A stretch of 64,000 nucleotides of DNA from Salvia splendens (taxonomy: Eukaryota; Streptophyta; Magnoliopsida; Lamiales; Lamiaceae): the NCBI RefSeq assembly GCF_004379255.2, contig NC_056035.1, positions 20,171,902-20,235,901 on the forward strand, read 5' to 3'. Positions 35,098 to 48,000 of the stretch are shown here, one piece after another. Under the pieces are notes generated by a model that made no database searches, was not told the origin of the DNA, and saw nothing but the letters and a program-made list of their open reading frames with translations. Every line of letters begins with the position of its first letter. Position 1 is the stretch's first letter. The position numbers and the translations under genes were made by a program.

Positions 35098-35620
35098 GAT
35101 GAATTAGGAAAGGAATTGGGGGTGGGGGTGATAGGTTTTTGTAGGGGAAGGGAAGAAGTGAGTTGGTAGGTAGATAGGCTTTTCGTGTAATTGTACGATA
35201 ACTGATACTTAAGCAGAAGCATTACAACACAATAATGTTGAGTTTTGCAGAATCACAATGAATGAATTAAAAGAGCATTGCAGAGTCACTGATATTCAAT
35301 TGGGATTGGGTTTAATGGTGTTTTAGCTGCTATATTTGGTGTTGGCACTGCCTTTACAGAATACAAACACAATGAATTACAACTTCAATAAACACACTAA
35401 TTTTGAAAGACGAAGTATAAAACAGCCACACCACATTCAAAAGAAATTTGTATACAAAACAGCTAAAATGGAACACAAAATTTTACCTTCAAGTGGGCGT
35501 GCAGGTGGTCGGCGTCGGAGAGGGCGGGCACTGGCCTGGTCGAGTAGTGGACTACCAGACGCCAGGCGGCGGCGTGAGAGACAGAGGGTGACTGTGTGAG
35601 AGAAATGTGTAAATCCTTAT

Positions 35621-36206
35621 CGGGTGTTCACAATGGCCTGCACGAGCTCAAGCCAAAAAACTTGGCCAAGGCCAAGAAAACCCAGGGCCATAAAAAAACT
35701 TGTCTACCCTAAACTGAACAAGTTCAAGCCACAAATTAATTATTTTTTTTCATTCTTAGTATATTTTAATTTTAACTAGAATAAAAATTGTTAGACTATA
35801 ATAATTATTAAAAAAAGCATAATTTAAGAAAAAAAAATTAAAACCAAATCTTCCTTGTACTATAGAAAGGAAAAAATTATACAACTAAAATTATCGAGAT
35901 AAATTGAAAAGAGTAGAGATTGGAATGGAGTAAAAAAAATTGAGAAAAATGAGTATATTTATAAGAAATAAATAAGAAAATAAAAAAAATAAGAAAATAA
36001 AAAAAAAAATCGAAACTTGGGCTGAGCCGCGGCTCTCGGCCGCCACAATAGGGCGCTGCGGCTCGCGCCCAAGAGCTTCGGCCAGGCCGACTGCTCGGCG
36101 CGCCCATGGGCTACCCCCCCCCCGGGGGCTCTGCATGTCCTCCACTATAGGGAGCCGCAGCCCGGCCAAGCCCCTACCCGCCGCGGCTCCCTATTGTGGA
36201 CACTCG
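35621..36206. mobile_element. Harbinger-derived MITE (deletion derivative of the 52.1-kb element)
   Basis: A 586-bp element with ends CGGGTGTTCACAATGG / CCTATTGTGGACACTCG and apparent TAT on both sides. Its left 260 bases match the left end of the element at 52102 in order (AAACTTGTCTAC, TTAGTATATTTT, AGAATAAAAATT, AAAACCAAATCTTC, AAATTATACAAC). Its right part matches the right end (AGAGATTGGAATGG, then GC-rich GAGCCGCGG...CCTATTGTGG). The transposase region between is gone. Confidence 0.75.
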
Positions 36207-36209
36207 TAT

Positions 36210-36948
36210 TTATATCTATCTATACATAAGGGGAGTTTTGGAGATATTTACAAGAATGTTATTTTAAATTTAAAATTATAATTTAATTAAAACTAATTAT
36301 TTTAATTAACAAAAAATAACTTCCACAGTTATTGCGTATTAAATACACACATCTCATCCCAAACGTTTACAATATTTAAATTTAAAGGTTCAGTTTATAT
36401 GTCATGCATAAATTTGAGAATTTGATGAAGAAGTATATAAACTTATTATTTCGATTGTTTTAGCAAACAAATAAATAGTACATCTATTCTTTTAATTGTT
36501 TGAATAAAAGGAAAAAAAAGTAAATTCATTATTTTAAAGAAGTAAAAGGCTATAGAACTTTTAATTGTTTGAATAAAATAAAACATGAAAAAGTAAACAA
36601 ACTGTATTAACAAAACAAAATAGAAAAAGATTTGAAATAAGTAAAATGATATAGAAACTTTAATTTTTAGAATAAAAGAATTGAGAAATAAAAGAGCAAG
36701 TGCGATGTATTCCCATTTCTAATTCCCCTCTTCTTATTTCCCACCCCTAGTCACGGTTGCCCGGCTTTGCTATCCTTAGCAAAGTGCGGTCGTGACAATA
36801 TAAAAGTTTGATCAAAGATTTGGAAAGGAAAAAGAGAGTTTATGAGACCGTGAAGGAACAAGATATGTGTAGATGATTAATTTGCCTACAACAGTTCCAC
36901 TAGACATAAGATTGATAAGGAGCATGAATCGTTATTTGTTATTAACTA
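36210..36948. other. AT-rich intergenic spacer
   Basis: No gene seen. It contains a short direct repeat (AACTTTTAATTGTTTGAATAAAA-type, twice, near 36490-36590) and otherwise AT-rich DNA. Confidence 0.5.
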
Positions 36949-37200
36949 CTCCCTCCGTCCCTCATAATTCGTCATCATTTGACCCGGCACGAGTTTTAAG
37001 AAATGTAATAGAAAGTGGGTTAAAAAAGTTGGTGGCATATGAGTCCTACTTTTATATATTAGTTTTATAATAAAATGTGAGCGTGAATGGATTAATGGAA
37101 TTTAGGGTGCACTACCAAAATGACAAAAGTGAAAGGTTGACAAATTTTCAGGGACAAACGTAAACGGAAATATGTGACAAATTTTCAGGGATGGATGAAG
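36949..37200. mobile_element. Stowaway-like MITE
   Basis: A 252-bp TA-flanked element starting CTCCCTCCGTCCCTCATAAT and ending TTTTCAGGGATGGATGAAG. The right arm contains a local duplication of GACAAATTTTCAGGGA (37137-37190). Confidence 0.7.
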
Positions 37201-37381
37201 TATTTTTTAGAATTTGCACTAGTGCTCAATATTATTAAATTTTGGTCTTATGATTAATTAACAAGTATTTGTGTATCTATTGTTAGTTTTACCATGAAAA
37301 ATGTATTATTTTTTGAAAATATTATCGTAATAGGTTGAGTAAATAATAAAATAAATAAAATCAAAATCTCTATAAAAATAT

Positions 37382-37630
37382 AGTGGCGGATTCATTCCTG
37401 CCACTAAATAGCATTGCTCGTTAGTGGCGGAATTTCAATGGAGAATACTAATTCTGCCACTAATAATGGGGCCCCAAATCCGCCACTATTTCAAAATTTT
37501 AGTGGCGGAAATTCTCTAGCGGATTGTTTTCCGTGGCTAATCCGCCACTATATTTCTGTGGCGGAAAATTTTATGCCACTGATATTTTAGCGGCGAATAT
37601 ATTGCCGCGGTTCTGTTCCGCCACTAACTC
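37382..37630. repeat. Cluster of AGTGGCGGA subterminal-type repeats
   Basis: About ten copies of AGTGGCGGA or its complement TCCGCCACT (some as AGTGGCAG/TGCCACT) in both orientations within 250 bases. Dense short motifs in both orientations are a hallmark of the subterminal regions of CACTA (En/Spm) and some Mutator-like elements, where transposase binds. No CACTA end or transposase was found next to it, so it may be a remnant or small derivative. Confidence 0.6.
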
Positions 37631-37743
37631 CTTTATTCGTGGCTACTTGGTGTTCTTATTTACCGTGGAATTATATGAGACTGCAATTGTTTCTCAATTT
37701 TAGATTACACTCAAGCAACTCTAAAATGGAATAAATATTAGTA

Positions 37744-37979
37744 CTCCATCCGTCTCATGCTACGCGCACTTTTCACTTTGACAGCATAAATTTGAACATG
37801 ATTAATAAGTGTAATTAAATTAAAATTTTAAGTGAAATAAAACAACACTTGATAAAGGAAATGAGAACTAACTCTAATATCTTACTTAAATACCATAATA
37901 TTTATCTAAAATAGAAACAGTGCAAATAGTTTGGGACATATCGAAAATAAAATGTGCAAGTAGCATGGGACGGAGAGAG
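37744..37979. mobile_element. Stowaway-like MITE
   Basis: TA-flanked; ends CTCCATCCGTCTCATGCTAC / GTAGCATGGGACGGAGAGAG are inverted. No coding capacity. Confidence 0.75.
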
Positions 37980-38409
37980 TATTATTTAATAATCTTAAAT
38001 TAATTTTTACTGAAACTTATGAAAATAACAAAAATAAAAAAAAATATTTAATTATAAATTTACGAAAAGAACAAGACATAAAATACAAATTTCCCACTTG
38101 TTAACATTAAAGTTTACTAAATTATAAGAATACTACTCATAACAAAAGTAAACATATGAAAACTAAACAAAGTTACTTTATACTTTAAAATAATGTCATA
38201 TATAAATTAATGTCATATATAAATTAATTTTGTCTCTGATATTTGTTCTATACTTCAATTGTATGAATAATGCATCGCACGAGTCATACTGGTTAACATA
38301 CATTTACATAGTGAATGATTATCTGAAAAGAGGCTATTTCCCATTCAGGCCGGCCCATTATCCAAATTAGCCCATATTTAACGGGCCGAAATGTAAGTGA
38401 AAGATGGGC

Positions 38410-38965
38410 CACGTGTTTGCTTCGAGTCCAAACTCTCTCAGATGTTGAAACTTGACATTTAAACAAATCCAGGAAATCTCTACAGCAGTTTCATCATCTT
38501 CCAAACTCAACAAAAAATCTAGGTCTGATTGTTCAGCACCAGTTCTGCTTCCAAAGCTTCGGATTGTATTTCCGGCAGTTCTGCTCGCTGCTTTTGGGTA
38601 GAATCCCCGCAGTTTTCCGGCCAGGTATTTACTACATCAGTCGATTATTTCGAGTTTTTCATCGAGATTTAACTGCTGTATATGATCTTCTAATTCCGTA
38701 TACTTTTGGATCTATTGGTTTGATTTTGTTGAACACTACATGCATCCGTTTGCATAAAATTGGTCAATCTTGAAGTTTGTGATTTGCAAAATTGGTTTGG
38801 TTAATCAATCTACTAGCTGTTGTATGTATACTATTTTCATAATCTAAGAATTTTAGGTTTTTTGGTTATGCATATGACTCGCCATTTGGATTATCTGTTA
38901 CTTGATCTTGGTTTATTGAAAACAAAAATTTAAGTGATGTTTTGTATTGGATTGAAGAATTGCAG
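38410..38965 (+). promoter_or_regulatory. ERDJ2 promoter-proximal region and 5' UTR intron
   Basis: A CACGTG G-box lies at 38410-38415 about 70 bases before a probable transcribed leader. The leader contains a donor at 38625 (CCAG|GTATTT) and an acceptor ending at 38965 (TTGCAG), giving a 341-base 5' UTR intron 20 bases before the ATG. Leader introns are common in plant housekeeping genes. The transcription start is not determined. Confidence 0.5.
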
Positions 38966-38985
38966 TTCGAAGTTAGAAGCTAAAT

Positions 38986-41900
38986 ATGGCTGCGGCTGAA
39001 GAGAATAGTGCGCTGTTCCCAATTTTTGTGTTGACGATGATTGCACTGCCTCTAGTGCCTTATACCTTTGTCAATTTATACCTCACCTTCAGAAAAAAGA
39101 GCCAGAACATTAATTGCCGATGTTCAGTTTGCTTCCACTCCGGGAAGTATCGGAAATCCATATTTAGGCGTGTAAGCATCTAACCTGACTACGCCTCCTC
39201 CCAATGCTGTTGATACAGTGTCAGTTGATCCCGTGTAATGTAATTTTATGTCGTATACTTAACCTCTTCTGGTCCTGTCACATTTCAGATTTCAAACTTT
39301 TCGACTTATAGCAACTTGACGGTTTTGTTGCTCTGGGTGGTGGTTGTGCTTTTGAGTTTCTACATCAAACATATTAACACTGAGGTACATTCTGTTTCTT
39401 ACTGTTCTACCCTCCATCAAAGTAGTAGGAGTAATTATTAATGACATATCTGAACTGTAAGATCTTTGAGGGGCTGTGAGCATATTTATTGAATAAGCAA
39501 CAAGAAGGGGATCAAAATATGTATTGAAAAACAATCCAGCTTGTTAACAACATTTGGTGTTTTTTCTTTAATGTTCTTTGACTCTATAACATATCTATTC
39601 AGAATCTAATGGATCTTCATTTTGCAGATCCAGATATTTGAGCCATTCAGCATACTTGGATTAGAACCTGGAGTGTCAGAACCAGAAATAAAGAAGGCCT
39701 ATAGGAAACTTTCCATTTTGTACCATCCTGATAAAAATCCAGACCCAGGTTGAAGGTGTTTAATGACTGCAATTTATGATTACTGTTTAATGTATAACCA
39801 AGATGGAAACTGGCTGTGTCCTTGTTCCAGTTGCTTACTGTATTTTAATCCTTCTTGTGCAGAGGCTAACAAGTATTTTATCGATTATATATCCAAGGCT
39901 TATCAGGCTCTGACTGATCCTATATCCCGGGAAAACTTTGAGAAGTACGGGCATCCTGATGGCAGGCAGGTAATTATATATACATAGACCTTTTATTTGG
40001 CATCATCACCTTTTCTGACAGTTTTGCATGAGAAATCAGCTCAGTGGTTTTCCTTTCTGTAGGGCCTTCAAATGGGAATTGCTCTTCCTCAGTTCCTTTT
40101 GAACATCGATGGAGCATCTGGTGGAATTTTGCTTCTAGGAATTGTAGGAGTTTGTATCATTTTACCCCTGACAATAGCCGTCATATACTTGTCAAGGTCA
40201 TCAAAATATACGGGGAATTATGTCATGCATCACACGATGTATGCTTATTACCACTTTATGAAGCCTTCATTAGCTCCGAGGTAAATAACCGTTTGCTGCA
40301 TTCAGTATTCTACCTCTGACACTACATGTTTACATTGCTGTGATGCCATGTTTTTATAACTTGGTTGTATCTATTAGACACATGGACCTAAATATGGTAC
40401 TCCCTCCATCCCACTATAGTAGAGGCATTTCATTTTGAGCACTCTTTTTGAAAAAATGATAATAAATACTCCCTCCGTCCCTGAAAATTTGTTACTTATT
40501 TTCATTTTCGTCCATCCCTAAAAATTTGTCACCTTTCACTTTTACCATTTTTGGCAGGGGGCCCCACATTCCACTAACTCATTCCCATTTCCCACTCACA
40601 CTTTATTATAAAACTAATATATAAAAGTAGGACACACATGCCACTAACTTTTTCAACCCACTTTCTATTACATTTCTTTAAACTCGTGCCGGGTCAAATG
40701 GGAACAAATTATTAGGGACCGAGAGAGTAGTTAAAGTGGAGAGAGAGTAAAGGAAGAGAGTTAATTATGTAGAGAAGAGTTATTTGGAATGATTAGGATT
40801 TTCGAATCAATTTGTACCAGTTTGGAGTGATGAGCGTGTAATACAATGTAGGGTTATAGCATATTTTGCTGTTTATATCTTTGCAATGATCCGGTGACAA
40901 ATTAGTGTGTATCTAATAACTGTACAGCAAGGTGATGGAAGTTTTCATTAGAGCTGCTGAATACATGGAGATCCCAGTTCGTCGAACGGATGAAGAATCA
41001 CTGCAGAAGTTATTTGTGTTGGTCAGGAGTGAGCTAAATCTGGACCTTAGAAATATCCGACAAGAACAAGCTAAATTTTGGAAACAGCATCCTGCTTTAG
41101 TAAAGGTAATGAATTATCTGTTGAGAAGTGCATTGATATATCATATACAGTTCCCTTCTAAAAGTGTATGTTTTGATGTTCACAGACTGAGTTATTGATT
41201 CAAGCACACCTGACCCGTGAAACCGCAGAATTATCTCCACATCTGCAGCGAGATTTTAAGAAAATGCTTGCCCTTGCACCTCGTCTTCTTGAAGAGTTGA
41301 TTAAGGTATCAGCAGTATATCATCAGCTTTATTGTAGCCGTTTAGTTTGTAGCTTTTATGGGTATTTGATAGAGGAGTCTGATTATATTAAAAATGATTT
41401 GTGATTTTACACGATATTTTTTGTTTAGGACAACTATCCAGATGGCCTCCTGAAAGATAATCACATTTTTTTTTCATTTTGCTACTTTGTTTTAAGTAAT
41501 ATGTGTGGTTGAAAATAGAGATATATTCCACCCATTTTTATTTACTACTATTTATATAACACTTCATGAATCAGTTTCTTGATACAAATCTTTGTTCCAC
41601 CTTTATCTAAAGAATTTATATGGAACAACTGTCCTTATGTTCCTTTATGCTGTTGCACTGATGCTTCTCAACTTGCCTGGTTATTCTGAGGTGACTTCAC
41701 AAATCATATGATACACAGATGACTAAATAGAAATTATCTTCCTATACAGATGGCAATCATACCACGAACCCAACAAGGACATGGATGGCTGAGACCTGCA
41801 ATTGGAGTGATTGAGCTATCCCAGAGTATGATCCAGGTACTTCCAGAGTTCCAAAGTGTTATATAGTGACTTACTGTCCTACTTATTTGCTGTATAAATG

Positions 41901-43684
41901 GTACCTTTTTAACCAGCAATTGATTTGGGTTCATATACTTCCGGTTATTTGCATCTTTTTAGCTCATGCCATTTAGGGAGATATCCTCTTTCTATTGAAC
42001 GAGAAATTGGTCATCTTTTCTCTGATTATTTTGCCATACCCTCTCATTCTGAGAATAAATCAATTCTAGTTTGCATTGGATAGATTAAATCAATCCCCAC
42101 TCTGTTAGATCAGAATGAAACTGGAATTTGTCCCATTAGACTCATTATTCTTGTATCATGAACATAAAATTCAAAAATTTCATAAACAGGGAAGCGTTTG
42201 ACTGGTAGCTTTTTACCTAATCCTGTAAAGTAGAAGTCCTTAGAGACAATAGTTAACGAGCTTTGCTGCAACCTTCTGGAAAAATATGAAATAGCTGTCT
42301 TCTTCAGCATTTCTGAACTGTATTGATTCCTTTTTATGTTTTGTCAGTTTTTTCTTACTTCTTTGAAAGATCTACAACTTCATTGGAACTAAAGTGACAG
42401 TGTACGTGTTCTTTATGCAGGCAGTCCCCCTTAGTGCAAGAAGAGCAACTGGGGGTTCAAGTGAAGGTTATGGTCCATTTCTCCAGCTGCCACATTTTAC
42501 CGAAACAGTGGTCAAAAAGATTGCCAGAAAGGTCTCTCTCTCTCTCTCTCTCCCTCTCCCTCTTACCCCTCTCTGCTTTTTGTGTAAATATTTGAGTGTC
42601 CCAATGTCAAAATACTAAAGTGTGCATGTTGGTTTTGCAATTACATAGTTGAAGTTGCCGACACCTTGGTTCTATGGCCATAACCTATTTGTGGAAAGTA
42701 CTGAGGCTCAGTGCATAGTTTTCTTGTTTTTTAACCAAATCTCTCAATGGCCTCCTAAAACTTTTTTTGGCAGTGTTGGAAAATCTTTCATTGTATACTC
42801 TGTTATGGGTATTGACTTCCTAAATCCTTGTCTTTGTTTAGAAAGTTCGCTCATTCCAAGATCTTCGTGAAATGAAACAACAAGAGCGTGCAGAGCTGTT
42901 GACTCAGGTTGCTGGCTTTTCTGATGCTGAAGCCCAAGATGTGGATATTGTCCTTGAGATGATGCCTTCCATTTCAATTGATTTAACATGTGAAACGGAA
43001 GGTGAGGAGGGAATACAAGAGGGTGACATTGTGACCATGCAAGCTTGGATTACTCTTCGGCGATGGAATGACTCAATTCGTGCCTTCCCACATGCTCCCT
43101 ACTTCCCCTATGAAAAAGAGGAGAATTTTTGGTTACTGCTTGCAGACGCATCGTCAAATGATGTATGGATGTCTCAAAAGGTTAATTTCATGGATGAGGC
43201 GACAGCAATAATTGCCGCGTCTAAAGCAATTCAAGAGTTGAAGGAAGGGTCTGGTGCTAGTGCAAAGGAAATTAAGACAGCAGTAAAAGAAGCAATCGAT
43301 AGAGTGAAATCGGGTTCGAGGCTGGTGATGGCCAAGTTCCAGGCCCCTTCAGAAGGAAATTACAACCTGACCTCCTACTGCTTGTGTGATGCATGGATAG
43401 GTTGCGATGCAAAGTCCAATGTTAAGCTCAAGGTATTGAAACGAACTCGTGCTGGCACGAGGAACATCGTTTCTACAGATGAAGTGCCATCATTAGAGGA
43501 TGGAGCTGAAGACGAAGACGAGGAAGGCGACGATGATTATGATGATGATTACGAGAGTGAGTACAGCGAAGATGACGAGGATGTAAGGGGCCAAGATCCT
43601 AAAGGAGCTGTGGCAAATGGCTCGGTACATGATGATGCGAAGGGTTCGAGTTCTGATGATGGTTCAGAAAGTGATGAAAATTAA
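38986..43684 (+). CDS. ERDJ2: DnaJ protein ERDJ2 (SEC63 homologue)
   Basis: A ten-exon gene: 38986-39171, 39289-39384, 39628-39748, 39863-39969, 40063-40280, 40928-41105, 41186-41305, 41750-41836, 42421-42531, 42842-43684. All introns are GT-AG, all phases fit, and the product is 688 residues, the usual plant length. Two N-terminal membrane segments (about residues 10-34 and 68-88) precede a luminal J domain with the HPD motif at about 127-129 ([16 protein letters not shown]). A third membrane segment (about 190-213, [10 protein letters not shown]) leads to the cytosolic Sec63/Brl domain ([28 protein letters not shown]). The last 70 residues are strongly acidic (Asp/Glu/Ser-rich), as in Sec63. 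The protein recruits the Hsp70 BiP to the Sec61 translocon and drives protein import into the ER. It appears intact. Confidence 0.95.
40400..40780. mobile_element. Nested MITEs in ERDJ2 intron 5
   Basis: A truncated outer MITE (left arm 40400-40468, CTCCCTCCATCCCACTATAG; remnant continuing at 40730 with GTTAAAGTGGAGAGAGAG) is interrupted by a complete inner Stowaway-like MITE (40469-40727, ends CTCCCTCCGTCCCTGAAAAT / ATTATTAGGGACCGAGAGAG) with TA on each side. The outer element has the same interior (GAGCACTC, AATAATAAATA, GTTAAAGTGGAGA) as the one at 25574. Confidence 0.75.
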
Positions 43685-45085
43685 GCTTTTGTACTGTCGA
43701 TTATCCTTTTGTTACTGAAGAGTGTCACATTAAAATGACTAGATAACAAAGCTATTTGTTCCACTTCTCAATACTGGTAATTGGTTTTCGCCATTTTTGG
43801 GAGGGAAAATAGAACTAGTTAACGTAGTTATAGAGATGGAATTTGAGTTTAAGGATTTCTATCAAGTGCCGTATATTTCCTCATAACGTTACATAGCATA
43901 ATTTCTTACAAGCTTATAATTAAATAACTTCGGTAACTTGAGCGCTTTTTTTTATAATTATTTTGAGCTCCATAGTTTCTTGTCACCTACAATCAAAGTT
44001 TTAGGTCAGGTACATTCTACTTTGGGTTGGTTATACAATTGAGTTTCTTGTTTTGGGAAGCTCTTTTTTTAAAATCCAAGTTTATGAGAGTCGCATGACC
44101 TTCTTGTGTCTCGATTTATAGAAAGAGGTATGATGAGGCTTTTATGCGTCTTTCCTAGAAGCACATGAGACTCATGTGTCTTGGACTGGACTTATATATA
44201 TTCGGCAATTTAGAAGTGTTAGGGTAAGACACATGAAGCTCATGCGTCTTTTATTAAAGAGAGACACATGAGTCTCAGAAACTTGGATATAAAAAGGTAA
44301 GTTAACTTCTCTATATGGCTGTCTTGATCCTCAACAACGAATCTTAAGAATGTTCCCACACTTAAGGTATGAGCACCAAACAAAAGGTTTAATTTAAATT
44401 TGGATTATTTTTTTGCTTCTGTTGATTAATTTGACATTTCTGTTTTTTTGATGTGGAGAGGTCATTTATAAAGATGTGGAGAGGTCATTTATAAAATCAA
44501 ACTGGCATTCATCATTCACGATATGCATCTATAATGTGTTTAATGCTATGTTACAAAATTTTCTTTTATTGTTGAACTTGAATGTGGTGACAATGTTATC
44601 CAATGTACACAAATATAAAACATGTATATATTGAGTACTGCTCCTATATGGTTTAAGCAGGGGATGAAAAAAAGTCTTTGTACACAACCTATACCATAAA
44701 TAAAACATGTTCACAACCAAACAAGGAGAAGAAATGTTTTCAATGGTATTCAACCAAACATTCACAAGTCACAAGTTGAATAATTTTCTTTCCATGAATT
44801 CTTGAAAAGCATCCAATCAAACCTTTCTCATGTTTTCTAAACCATCTTACCAAACAGTATTTTTCTTTTTGGAGGGGACTGAGAGAATGTGCAAGTACTC
44901 GAACTTTCGGGTTCGGCCCAACTCAACTCGAGATGGGACATGCAGTAGCAGCGACCGGCAAACTACTAGTTCAACCGACACAGTAGTATCCAGTGCATGC
45001 ATTTCTCCGCATGGGACGGTCTGATGGATCAAGATGCGCATCACCTGCACCGGACTTGTTTCAGACGAGCATCTTCTTACTATTT
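43685..45085. other. Intergenic spacer between ERDJ2 and the kinase gene
   Basis: Contains the convergent 3' ends of the two genes. Repeated ACACATGAG(A/T)CTC motifs in both orientations occur at 44085-44285, and a 23-bp tandem duplication (GATGTGGAGAGGTCATTTAT unit) at 44450-44495. No ORF with a recognisable domain. Confidence 0.5.
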
Positions 45086-48000
45086 CTAGAACAACTCGAA
45101 TTCCAGATGTTCTTCACCGGCACTACAGTTGACAAACTTCGTCCCCTTGTCATGAGGGGGCGCCATTTGCTGATTCCAAACATCGTGAAACTCGGGGATT
45201 TGGGGCGGAATGGCGCAGCGAATCAGCGCCCAGTTCAAGCCCTCGAAGAACGGGTGCCTCTTGATCTCAGCAGCTCCGGTTTCCGTACCCAGCCTATGCT
45301 CTGCTTCCTTCACCAAAAGCCTGCGGATGAGATCCCTGGCCTGAAAACTAATAATAGGGGAATCGGGAAACCTCAGCGGCTGTAGAACCACGTTGGCCAG
45401 CGTCTCCTCGTTTCCAGCACCTTTAAACGGAGTCTTCCCGTAGAGAAGCTCGTACAGAAGAACACCAAATGTCCACCAATCAACAGCACTGCCATGACTC
45501 TCGCCTTTGATGATCTCTGGAGCCAAATACTCGTGTGTGCCAACAAAGGAGTTGGACCGTGCCTCTGTTGGCTCGGCTACAAGCTGAGGCATCAACTTAG
45601 CATGAGCTGCAGCATCAGCTTTTAGCTTCCTCGCTCCAGCATTGCTGGGAAATAGCCCAGCAGGGGTAAAGCACGAGACTTGACATGAAGGTCCATTACA
45701 GAAGGGATCGATGCAGTTGGATCCTGCACAAGGACCAGAAGCTCGAGGTGGCTCCATCCCCAGCGCTGAAGATTTAACGAGCATCGGGTTGACAGAACAT
45801 CTAAGTGACAGGTCAAAATCTGTCAGCATGATGTGACCATCCTCACGAACAAGAATGTTTTCAGGCTTGAGATCTCGGTACACAATACCAAGCATGTGTA
45901 GATATTCGAGAGCAAGCAGGACCTCAGCAACATAAAATCTGTAAGGACAAAACGTTGGAAGAAAATGATTAACGAGATAGCAATATTTAACGAACAACCA
46001 GTCATATTTTCAAGTTCCTGAGCAATCTCTTTACAGCAGAAGCTCTAGTTGTACTTGTCTATATTTTGTTTGCTAGTGCCATCAACTATGTTGCTTTTCA
46101 GGCATCATCCTCTCATATTGATTCATATACAAATAAATGAGGAAAAATAAAGAGTAATTTCATAGTGGATTATAGACATATGATTGAGGACAATACAAGA
46201 AGAGTTGAAATATTATAATGCTTTATATGTAAATATATGAGGACAATACAAGAAGAGTTGAAATATTAATGCACGGCACATTTCATAGTGGATTATAGAC
46301 ATATGATTGAGGAGAAAACAAGAACAGTTCACACATTTCATTGCACAATGCAGAGCATAATACTGAATTCCATACCTTGCCTCTTGCTCTGGGAAATATC
46401 GGCCAGGCTGCCTCTGTCGAAGTACATGTAAATCTCCCCCCGGAGAGAACTCCATGACCAAGCATGATAAATTGTCTGATGTAAATTGTGCATAAAGTGT
46501 AGGAAGAAACGGATGATCAAGCATTTTTAAAATTTCTCTTTCTGTTTGAGCCCTGGGCATCTTCTTCCTTCTTGCCAAGAACTCGTTATCCATAACCTTT
46601 ATTGCAAATGGGCAGTTTGTTCCTATCAGCTCAGCAAGATAAACAGTGCCTATATCCCCGGATCCAAGTTTTTTCAGCAAATTAAAGTGACTCAGCCCAA
46701 GGAAACCGAATTGTTTCATTATACGGTTAATTGCTCCCCATCTCATGTCCTTCGACATGTGTGGCCTGTTTCCATAAATCGACCCACTTATAATACCGCT
46801 CTCTTCACTGAGGCTAGTGGTGCTACTACTCAAATCACATATGCTGCTCGAGCTTTGGGAGATGTCCCCTTTCTCATTCAGTTTCATGTTTCTGTTTGTT
46901 TTATTAACTGTAGTAGCCCTATTCTCCCAGCTAGAAGGAATTGAATCTGATTTGCTTGCCACCAATGCCGTGTGGTTCCCACCACCTGTAAAAGATTCAG
47001 TAGTAGTAGCTGCCAGAGGATTGTCACTGGAACCCACATTTGTATCCTTTAAAGCACATTGACACCTCTGACAGATTAATTGTCCAGAACCACGGTCCAA
47101 GCTACTATTTACTTCATCAGATGATTTTGAACTACCCTCAGCCGATGCAGCTACTTTCTTTGATTTCATTATGATGAGATTCTTGTTCCTCGCGCCTGTG
47201 CTCACATTATGAGGGGTGATTTTAGCCAATCTAACGTCTTTATTGCTTCTCGCTGCACCTAACAAAGGTGCAGTCTGTAACTTTGATTTTCGTCTCAATC
47301 TAGGTCCTGCCCTCTTTACCACTTTTAAGGAAGAGGCAGAATTCTTAATTGGACCACTTGCTACATTTTTTTGGCCATCATGAGAGTTATGATGAGGCAC
47401 AACTGACAATAAATTATGTTTTTCTTCAATTGTATGAGCAATTTCCACCTGTGTATCAACTTCTGAAGCTTGCGCAATTTCCTTACAAACAGGAGACAAC
47501 TTTGATTCCTCGAGTACTGAAGTAGAAGGAATTTGGGAAGAAGAAAGGGCACTCTGATTAGGCTGCTTACTGGAATTACATTTGACATTTTCTTCATTCG
47601 TGATAGATTTTTCAACGTCATATCCATCACAATCAGCTACTTGATGGCCAGGTTCAATAGATATGCTTAATATACTCTTCATATCTTGTTTAATGCTACG
47701 ACCAGGAGAAGAACTGGAACTTTGAACAGGTGAACTCTTGCAGGAACGATGGCTCCAAGTCAAACTCCTAGAAGAAAATGAGATACTTTCTTGAGTCGGA
47801 GAGCATCCAGATCCACCAGCCTCAGTTACAACAGACCTGAACAAGTTTGTGTGCTTTCCAGCTTCCGAAATCCTAGGAGAAGCAGATGTCATTGACAGTC
47901 GTTTTATTGCAGCCGTCTCTGCTGCCTGAGAAATGCAAAGACCCCTGAGTGCCTGCTTCAGCGAAACTGGTTCTGAAAATCCAGTTCCCGGAGAGTTAGA

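Noticed and set aside
41430..41460. Possible extra ERDJ2 exon after TTTAG at 41429
   Set aside because: The phase and protein sequence already match the family when this piece is spliced out, and it has no in-frame donor.
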